A stretch of 64,000 nucleotides of DNA, from assembly GCA_965213905.1 (NCBI GenBank), contig OZ243922.1, positions 186,001-250,000 on the forward strand. Direction: 5' to 3'. Positions 58,472 through 64,000 of the stretch are shown here, piece after piece. Source of the DNA: SIRX01 sp965213905 (GTDB lineage Bacteria; Actinomycetota; Rubrobacteria; Rubrobacterales; Rubrobacteraceae). The notes below the pieces were generated by a model. The model was not told the DNA's origin, made no database searches, and was given only the letters and a program-made list of their open reading frames with translations. Made by a program: the position numbers and the translations under genes. How positions within the stretch are numbered: the stretch's first letter is position 1; every line of letters starts with the position of its first letter.

Positions 58472-60256
58472 TTGCACCGGGAAGATTCAGCGCCGAAAAA
58501 CCCTTACAGGAGCCACACCGCAGGGCAGTTGCGGGCCGAAAACGTCGGCGAGCGGGTCCGGCTCGCCGGGTGGGTAAACCGGCGCCGGGATCACGGCGGC
58601 CTGATCTTTATCGACCTGCGGGACCGGTGGGGAATTACCCAGGTGACTTTCGACCCGGACCGCGAAGAAATCTTCTCCGCCGCCGAACAGCTCCGTCCGG
58701 AGTGGTCCATCTCCATAGAAGGGGAAGTCGTGCGGCGCCCCGAAGGCAACGAGAACCCGGACCTACCGACCGGCCAGATCGAGGTGGAAGTTACGGACCT
58801 CCGCGTGCTCAACACCTCTAAAACACCGCCGTTCGAGATTGACCGAGACCGACCCGTAGACGAGTTGCTGCGGCTGAAGTACCGCTACCTCGACCTCCGC
58901 CGCGAGAGGATGAAAGAGAACATCCTGCTCCGTCACCGGGTCATCAAGCACACGCGCGACTACCTGAACGACCGCGACTTCGCGGAGATAGAAACGCCGC
59001 TCCTAACAGCCTCCACCCCAGAGGGCGCCCGGGACTATTTGGTGCCGGCCCGCTTGTATCCGGGCGAATTCTACGCGCTCCCGCAATCGCCGCAGCAGTT
59101 CAAGCAACTCCTCATGGTCGCGGGGTTTGAGAGATATTTTCAGATAGCCCGCGCTTTGCGGGACGAGGACCAGCGCGGCGACCGGCAGCCCGAGCACACC
59201 CAGCTAGACCTGGAGATGAGCTACACGACCCAGGACGAGGTGCTGGACCTCGTAGAAGACCTCTACGTCGAGATAGTCGAAGGTCTGACGGAGAAAAAGC
59301 TGCTCGAAAAGCCTTTTCCCCGGCTCACGTACGCCGAAGCCATGGACCGTTTCGGCACGGACAAGCCGGACTTGCGATTTGGGCTGGAGATAAGGGACGC
59401 GACCGAGACGGCCCGCGTCTCCGACTTCAAGGTTTTCAGCGGGGCGGTCGAAAACGGCGGCTCGGTGCGCGGCATCGCCGTCGGCGGGCTCGGAGACCTC
59501 TCGCGCCGCGAGGTGGACGAGATCACCGAGGTAGCCAAAACCGCCGGCGCCCGCGGTTTGGCTTACTTCAAGGTGGAGGAAGACGGGCTGGCCGGTCCCG
59601 TAACCAAATTCTTCTCCGAAGAGGATCAGGAGGCATTGCGGGAAACGCTCGGCGCGGAGAACGGGGACTACCTGTTCTTCGTGGCCGACAAAGACCCGGT
59701 GGTGTTCGAGAGCCTGAACCGTCTACGGCTGCACTTCCGGGACCGGCTCGGGCTGGTAGATAGAAACGTGCTCGCCCTCTGCTGGGTCACGGACTTCCCA
59801 CTCTTCGAGTGGAACGAAGACGAGGAGCGTGTAGAGCCGATGCACCACATGTTTACCATGCCCCGCGAAGAAGACCTGCCGCTGCTGGACAGCGATCCGC
59901 TGCGGGTGATCGGGCAACTGTACGACCTCGTGGCGAACGGGACGGAGCTAGCCTCGGGGAGCATCCGGATACACCTGCCGGAGTTGCAGCAGAAAGTCTT
60001 CTCCATTATCGGGATTGGGCCGGACGAAGCCGAACGCCGCTTCGGGGCCATCCTGAACGCCTTTCAATACGGGGCTCCGCCCCACGGCGGAATAGCGCCG
60101 GGGATAGACCGCCTGATCATGGTCCTCCAGGACGAGCCAAACATCCGCGAGGTTATGGCTTTCCCGAAAACCCAGGCCGCCCGCGACGAAATGATGAACG
60201 CCCCCGGCCCCGTAAGCGACGACCAACTAAAAGAGCTAAACATCCGCCTCCGCTAG
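58472..60256 (+). CDS. aspS: Aspartyl-tRNA synthetase (non-discriminating-type residues)
   Basis: The 594-residue class II enzyme has the anticodon-binding OB fold (residues 20-110), catalytic motifs (FDRFGTDKPDLR-like MDRFGTDKPDLRFG, RDEDQRGDRQPEHTQLD, HGGIAPGIDRLIMVL) and the bacterial GAD insertion (about 285-410). In the OB fold it has RRRDHGGLIFIDLRD and RPEGNENPDLPTG; His and Gly at these places are seen in AspRS that also charges tRNA-Asn. The TTG start has AGGAG 8 nt upstream. A TATAGA at 58430-58435 could be its -10, with a weak -35. Confidence 0.94.
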   Translation: MHREDSAPKNPYRSHTAGQLRAENVGERVRLAGWVNRRRDHGGLIFIDLRDRWGITQVTFDPDREEIFSAAEQLRPEWSISIEGEVVRRPEGNENPDLPTGQIEVEVTDLRVLNTSKTPPFEIDRDRPVDELLRLKYRYLDLRRERMKENILLRHRVIKHTRDYLNDRDFAEIETPLLTASTPEGARDYLVPARLYPGEFYALPQSPQQFKQLLMVAGFERYFQIARALRDEDQRGDRQPEHTQLDLEMSYTTQDEVLDLVEDLYVEIVEGLTEKKLLEKPFPRLTYAEAMDRFGTDKPDLRFGLEIRDATETARVSDFKVFSGAVENGGSVRGIAVGGLGDLSRREVDEITEVAKTAGARGLAYFKVEEDGLAGPVTKFFSEEDQEALRETLGAENGDYLFFVADKDPVVFESLNRLRLHFRDRLGLVDRNVLALCWVTDFPLFEWNEDEERVEPMHHMFTMPREEDLPLLDSDPLRVIGQLYDLVANGTELASGSIRIHLPELQQKVFSIIGIGPDEAERRFGAILNAFQYGAPPHGGIAPGIDRLIMVLQDEPNIREVMAFPKTQAARDEMMNAPGPVSDDQLKELNIRLR

Positions 60257-60712
60257 AAACGCGCCCCACCCGCTACGGCGCCCGTCGAGTCGCCCGCCGA
60301 GACGTCCGCTCCCCGTCGGAAAGTCACAGCCGGCGCAACCGGGCACCGATTCGCCCGCCGCTAAACCCCGCCAGGACGACCATTGGGCAACGATCTGGTG
60401 ACCGCGGCGTCTACGCTGGCTCTTCGCCAGCAAATAAGTCTCATCCACGGCTACCACGACTACTTCCCCGCTTTTGACTCGTCGGCTCGTCGTTCACGAA
60501 GCGGTCAACGCTCCAACTCCGCCAGCGCAACCTCGTACCGTTCGACGACCGGCCTGGGGTCTCCGGCAGACCTTAGGCTCTTCCGCAGGCTTTTGCGGTC
60601 TGCTCTTTTCTATACCGGCTACCCGCCCCGCGACATTCAAGCACGGGACGCTTCTTTGGCCGGCGATTTAGACCGTCGTGACCGCCGGTGGCTGTGCTAA
60701 TATTTTCTGGAT
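60257..60712 (+). other. 456-bp stretch with no intact gene; decayed coding remnants
   Basis: No complete frame fits a gene. On the minus strand, 60505-60609 reads as coding-like (KSLRKSLRSAGDPRPVVERY then EVALAELER and TGA) but has no start. 60236-60457 reads VAVDETYLLAKSQRRRRGHQ, loosely reminiscent of a transposase piece but overlapping aspS. A short GCTGGC/GCCAGC hairpin lies near 60416-60432. The region looks like a pseudogenised junction between the core operons and the cluster to the right. Confidence 0.4.
60695..60703 (+). promoter_or_regulatory. Extended -10 promoter immediately before the deacetylase gene
   Basis: TGCTAATAT is an extended -10 (TGn plus TAATAT). The -35 position is poor. 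Transcription would start near 60710, within a few bases of the TTG at 60713, so the mRNA would be nearly leaderless. Confidence 0.5.
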
Positions 60713-61429
60713 TTGAAGAGCACCAACACCACACCGGAAAGACTTTCCAAACGCCCCGACGCCCGGTTGGGCGTAGGTGTCGGGCAGGACGTGGAACAGC
60801 ACCCTAACCCGCAGGGTGCAGAAGTTTCCTTGACCTTCGACGACGGCCCGGACCCGGGGTGGACGCCCCGCGTGCTGGAGGCCCTGGGCCGCGCCGACGC
60901 GCGGGCCACCTTCTTCGTGGTCACACCCCGGGCCCGCGAGAACCCGCGGCTGATCTCCAGGATGCGCCGGGACGGCCACCGGGTCGAGTTTCACTGCGTC
61001 AGGCACGTGCGCCACACCGAACTCACCCGCCGGCAGGCCGAGTTAGACGTCGGAACCGGCCTGCGGGATCTCGGCGCGCTAGGCATTTACCCCCGGCTCT
61101 GGCGTACGCCGTGGGGCATCCTCGCCCCCTGGACCACGCGGCTTGCCGAAGATTTCGGCCTCCGAATAGCGTCCTGGACCGCCGATACCCACGACTGGCG
61201 GGGCGACACCGCCGCGGAGATGTTGGGGGCCGTGACGCCGCTCTTGAAGCCCGGCGCGGTCGTCCTCCTGCACGACGGGCTCGGCCCCGGCGCCCTACGA
61301 AGAGGTTGCGAAGAAACGGTGTCGTTGATAGAGCCGATGGCCGAACGCATCCGGGATCTGGGATGCGTCCCCGCGCCTATGAGGCCTGCAGTAGAGCCTA
61401 CAGGGTTCCCTGAAGAAGCATCCGCTTGA
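60713..61429 (+). CDS. Polysaccharide deacetylase (NodB homology domain)
   Basis: The 238-residue carbohydrate esterase family 4 protein would remove acetyl groups from a glycan or amino sugar. Motifs are SLTFDDGPDPG with catalytic and metal Asp residues, RATFFVV, HRVEFHCVRHVRHTEL (metal His pair), RTPWGILAPW, ASWTADTHDWRG and VVLLHDGLGPG with the catalytic His. There is no signal peptide, so the substrate is likely cytoplasmic. It begins the four-gene plus-strand set and ends in a TTGA overlap with the next gene. Confidence 0.88.
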   Translation: MKSTNTTPERLSKRPDARLGVGVGQDVEQHPNPQGAEVSLTFDDGPDPGWTPRVLEALGRADARATFFVVTPRARENPRLISRMRRDGHRVEFHCVRHVRHTELTRRQAELDVGTGLRDLGALGIYPRLWRTPWGILAPWTTRLAEDFGLRIASWTADTHDWRGDTAAEMLGAVTPLLKPGAVVLLHDGLGPGALRRGCEETVSLIEPMAERIRDLGCVPAPMRPAVEPTGFPEEASA

Positions 61430-62556
61430 CGACCGCGGCAAGGTCGCGGGCCCGGAGGCCGGACCTGACAGAGGTTCTGGCCTTCATCAGAGCCGGCGCC
61501 GCCGACCGTGACGCAAACCCCGCTTTCCCCTCCGAACCGCTCGCCGATCTCGCCGCATCCGGTGTTACAGGGTTTCCCGTTCCGGTATTCCCCGGTACCT
61601 CGACTTCGGGTAGAAGATCCTCTTTCTCGGAAGAGTGGGGGGTTCTCCGGGCGGTCTCGAAGGCCGACGGCTCCGTCGGGCGCATCCTGGATGGGCACCT
61701 CAACGCCGCCGAGCGCGTCGCTATCCTGGCGCCGGAGCCGCTGCGCTCCCGGGAGCTGGAAGCCATAGATAGCGGAAAACTTTTGCTCGGCGTTTGGGGG
61801 GCGGACCCAATCCCCGGCGAAGGACAACCGGCCCGCCTGGTAGAGACGGAGGATGGCCCGGTAGTCGAGGGCGTCAAAACTTTCTGCTCGGGCTCCACGG
61901 GCCTGGACCGGGCGCTGCTACTCGTGCGCGGCCCGGAAAAAGGACCTCCGCTGCTGGTCTACGTGGCGCTATCTGAGGGGATAGAGATAGACCGGAGCTG
62001 GTACCGGGGGGCCGGTATGCGCGCCTCCGAGAGCCACCGGGTCGTGTTCCACCGGACCCCGGTGCTCGCCGTGCTGGGCGAACCGGGAGAACTCTTGCGC
62101 GAGCCGTACTTCAGCCGCGACGCGGTACGGACCGCCGTCTGCTGGGCCGGTATAGCCGACCGGGCGGTAGACGCCACCCTTGAGGTACTGTCCGCAAAAA
62201 GTGGTGGCCGGGAGCCGGACGAGGTCGTCTCGCTGGCGGCGGGTAAGATGCTCACGGCGCAACAAACGATCGACCGTTGGCTCCAGCACGCCGCCCGGGA
62301 AGCCGACGCGGACCCGGGCGCCTCGCTCGCGTCCTTCTCCACCGAGCTCCGGGAGGCCGTGGCCGCTAGTTGCCGCTCCATCCTGGACGAAGCCGCGCGG
62401 GCCTGCGGCTCCCATCCGTTCGTGACCGCCGGCCCGCTCGACCGGGCCCGTCGGGACCTGGAGCTTTTTCTACTCCAGCACCGCCTCGAACCGGCACTCG
62501 TCCGTACCGGCCGGCAGGCAATACAAGAAAGGAAAGAGAGAAAGCCGGAACTTTGA
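61426..62556 (+). CDS. Acyl-CoA/acyl-ACP dehydrogenase-like protein
   Basis: The 376-residue product has the fold pattern of the acyl-CoA dehydrogenase family: an N-terminal helical part, a central beta region (GKLLLGVWGADP, VEGVKTFCSGSTGLDRALLL), and a C-terminal four-helix part (GIADRAVDATLEVL, AAGKMLTAQQTIDRWLQ, RACGSHPFV). A catalytic Glu cannot be placed with confidence, so it may be a flavin monooxygenase-like or divergent member. Starts by TTGA overlap with the deacetylase and ends by TTGA overlap with the methyltransferase, so all are translationally coupled. Confidence 0.78.
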   Translation: MTTAARSRARRPDLTEVLAFIRAGAADRDANPAFPSEPLADLAASGVTGFPVPVFPGTSTSGRRSSFSEEWGVLRAVSKADGSVGRILDGHLNAAERVAILAPEPLRSRELEAIDSGKLLLGVWGADPIPGEGQPARLVETEDGPVVEGVKTFCSGSTGLDRALLLVRGPEKGPPLLVYVALSEGIEIDRSWYRGAGMRASESHRVVFHRTPVLAVLGEPGELLREPYFSRDAVRTAVCWAGIADRAVDATLEVLSAKSGGREPDEVVSLAAGKMLTAQQTIDRWLQHAAREADADPGASLASFSTELREAVAASCRSILDEAARACGSHPFVTAGPLDRARRDLELFLLQHRLEPALVRTGRQAIQERKERKPEL

Positions 62557-63128
62557 GGAAACGTCTCACACAGGACTACTTCGACAAGCTCTACGCCGAG
62601 TCCCCCGACCCCTGGGAGTTCGAGACCAGCGAGTACGAGCGGCGCAAATACGAACGCACGCTCGGAGTTTTGCGAGGACGCAGATACCGGAGGGCTTTGG
62701 AAGTGGGTTCTTCTATCGGGGTTTTTACCCGGATGCTCGCGCCGCTCTGCGGCGAGCTTCTGGCGGTGGATACTTCGGAGAAAGCCGTAGAGATAGCGCG
62801 GGATCGTCTAAAAGACTTCACGCACGTCCGGGTCGAGCAGCGCACCCTACCCGAAGAAATGCCCGAGGGTCCCTTTGACCTGATCCTGGCCTCCGAGGTC
62901 CTCTACTACTTCCCAGAGAAGGTAGCCTTGCAGACCCTCGGACGCTTTGAAGCGGGGCTGGCCTCCGGGGGTGCCCTGCTCGCCGTCCACTGGCGAAAAG
63001 AGACCCGCACCTACCCGCTACGAGGAGACGAGGTACACGAATTGCTGCTCCAAAACAGCCGTCTGGAAAACACGAAAACCATTCTGGAACCCGAGTACCG
63101 GTTGGATCTCTTCGAGGACAAATCGTGA
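62553..63128 (+). CDS. NodS-type SAM-dependent methyltransferase
   Basis: The 191-residue class I methyltransferase has YFDKLYAESPDPWEFETSEY and ERRKYERTLGVL, characteristic of the NodS family. It also has the AdoMet loop ALEVGSSIGVFTRML, the acidic AVDTSEKAVEIA, LILASEVLYYF and LLAVHWRKETRTYPLRGDEV. NodS of rhizobia N-methylates the free amine of a deacetylated chito-oligosaccharide, so pairing with a NodB-type deacetylase is suggestive. The TTG overlaps the previous stop as TTGA, and its own stop overlaps the next GTG as GTGA. Confidence 0.85.
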   Translation: MRKRLTQDYFDKLYAESPDPWEFETSEYERRKYERTLGVLRGRRYRRALEVGSSIGVFTRMLAPLCGELLAVDTSEKAVEIARDRLKDFTHVRVEQRTLPEEMPEGPFDLILASEVLYYFPEKVALQTLGRFEAGLASGGALLAVHWRKETRTYPLRGDEVHELLLQNSRLENTKTILEPEYRLDLFEDKS

Positions 63129-64000
63129 ACCGGGATAGGCGCCTGGTAATAATCGGCGGCCCCGCCGGGCTCTCGACGGCCCGGGCCTACCGGGAGGCCG
63201 GTGGCCGGGGCGGCGTAACGATACTCACCTCGGAACCTTACCCACCGTACCGCCGTCCGCCGCTTACAAAGGAATACCTGCGCGGCGAGGTCCCGCAGAA
63301 CGAGTTGCCGATGTTGGAACAAAACTGGTACGACGAAAACAACGTCGAACTAAACCTCTCTACGACCGCAACCGCGCTCGACCCGGAACGCATGACGGTA
63401 GAAACCGAAAACGGCGAAATTCCCTACGACGCTTGCGTGCTGGCGACCGGCTCCGAGCCGCTCCGGCCCCCGGTAAGCGGCGCGGCAGACCCGGACGTTC
63501 AGGTGGTGCGAACCATCGAAGACTCCGCCCGGCTACAGGAGCGCGTCAAAAAAGGTAGCCGCGCGGCCGTCGTGGGCTCGGGGTTTATCGGGTGCGAAGC
63601 GGCGGCGTCCCTCGCGATGCGGGGCGTCGGGGTAACCGTGATCAGCCTGGAAAACCTGCCCCAGGAATTGCGCCTCGGCGAAGAGGTCGGAAACCGCATC
63701 TTGTCCTGGCTCGAGACCTGCGGCGTGCGGACACGTTTCGGCGTTGGCATCGAGGGTATAGAGCGCGGGGATAGAATCTTTACCGTGAACTTCGAGGGCG
63801 GCTCGGTAGACGCCGAAACCGTGGTACTCGGGGTCGGCGTGAGGCCACGGGTAGGGTTGGCCGAAGACGCAGGACTGGAGACCAGCGAAAGTGGAATCGT
63901 GACGGATTCATCAATGCGAACCAGCGCGGCGAACGTCTTCGCCGTCGGCGACATCTCCTACGCTTACAACGAGTCCGCCCGCCGGCACCTGCACGTCGAG
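63125..64000 (+). CDS. FAD/NAD(P)-dependent reductase (pyridine nucleotide-disulfide type), cut by window edge
   Basis: About 292 residues are visible of a ferredoxin/rubredoxin-reductase-like flavoprotein. The N-terminal FAD loop reads VIIGGPAGLSTARAY, one Gly short of the usual GxGxxG. PYPPYRRPPLTKEYLRGE, CVLATGSEPLRPP, the NAD loop AAVVGSGFIGCEAAASL, VVLGVGVRPRVGLAEDAG and VFAVGDISY are present. No CxxC disulfide is seen, so a ferredoxin- or monooxygenase-partner reductase is likely. GTGA overlap with the methyltransferase puts it in the same operon, where it could supply electrons to the dehydrogenase-like protein. The C-terminal domain lies beyond 64000. Confidence 0.85.
   Translation, partial: MNRDRRLVIIGGPAGLSTARAYREAGGRGGVTILTSEPYPPYRRPPLTKEYLRGEVPQNELPMLEQNWYDENNVELNLSTTATALDPERMTVETENGEIPYDACVLATGSEPLRPPVSGAADPDVQVVRTIEDSARLQERVKKGSRAAVVGSGFIGCEAAASLAMRGVGVTVISLENLPQELRLGEEVGNRILSWLETCGVRTRFGVGIEGIERGDRIFTVNFEGGSVDAETVVLGVGVRPRVGLAEDAGLETSESGIVTDSSMRTSAANVFAVGDISYAYNESARRHLHVE

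Noticed and set aside
60236..60457. Minus-strand fragment resembling a transposase piece (VAVDETYLLAKSQ)
   Set aside because: Too short, overlaps the aspS end, no terminal inverted repeats or target duplication seen; kept only as a note within the gap entry.
1..64000. CRISPR arrays, tRNA or rRNA genes, prophage and restriction systems
   Set aside because: I looked for regularly spaced repeats, cloverleaf-like conserved T-loop sequences, and phage or restriction gene families, and found none.

Overview
The window reads as chromosomal core DNA from a moderately high-GC actinobacterium, most likely of the Rubrobacter/deep-branching Actinomycetota type. This is an inference. It rests on a WhiG-family sigma gene beside dprA and rpsB, a SepIVA-like gene between coaD and the DUF177-rpmF pair, a SigB/SigF-type sigma factor with a small anti-sigma-like gene, type IV pilus motor genes beside aroE, and frequent GTG/TTG starts. 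I saw no rRNA, tRNA, CRISPR array, prophage or intact insertion sequence.

Almost everything from 1 to 58.2 kb is on the minus strand, so it is transcribed from high to low coordinates, as a chain of tightly packed, often 4-bp-overlapping genes. From right to left: an LTD lipoprotein, iscS, a fused IscU-MnmA, two small membrane proteins, an anti-sigma-like protein and a SigB-type sigma factor, alaS-ruvX-mltG-aroE, the pilus motor genes pilB-pilT-pilC, and rpe. Next comes an FMN-riboswitch-controlled ribD-ribE-ribBA-ribH operon. It is followed by fakA-degV-recG, a fused rsmD-coaD, sepIVA, DUF177 and rpmF, then plsX-fabH-fabD-fabZ-fabG-acpP-fabF-rnc. The chain continues with smc-ftsY-ffh-rpsP-khpA-rimM-trmD-rplS-rnhB-yraN, comM-dprA-whiG, rpsB-tsf-pyrH-frr-uppS-cdsA-dxr-rseP-ispG, and finally rimP-nusA-infB (infB runs off the left edge). 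Only rpmB (37.5 kb) and a small vapB antitoxin with a wrecked vapC (2.9-3.2 kb) interrupt this on the plus strand.

To the right of 58.4 kb the plus strand carries aspS and, after about 450 bp of decayed sequence, a tightly coupled set: NodB-type polysaccharide deacetylase, acyl-CoA-dehydrogenase-like protein, NodS-type methyltransferase and a FAD/NAD reductase that runs off the right edge. This is the best candidate for an undescribed pathway.

The genes work together as protein synthesis and export, ribosome maturation, type II fatty acid synthesis and salvage (FakA/FakB acyl-phosphate feeding the PlsX/acyl-ACP pool), isoprenoid and lipid-carrier synthesis, riboflavin synthesis, tRNA thiolation and twitching motility. 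The most notable observations are two in-frame gene fusions (RsmD-CoaD, IscU-MnmA), several starts that appear to be CTG (uppS, yraN, ruvX) or possibly ATA (recG), and a promoter plus intrinsic terminator in front of rimP-nusA that looks like a NusA-type attenuator. Small tandem duplications have altered reading frames in rimP and rpsB. PilB has three MshEN modules, and an AspRS carries non-discriminating-type residues.
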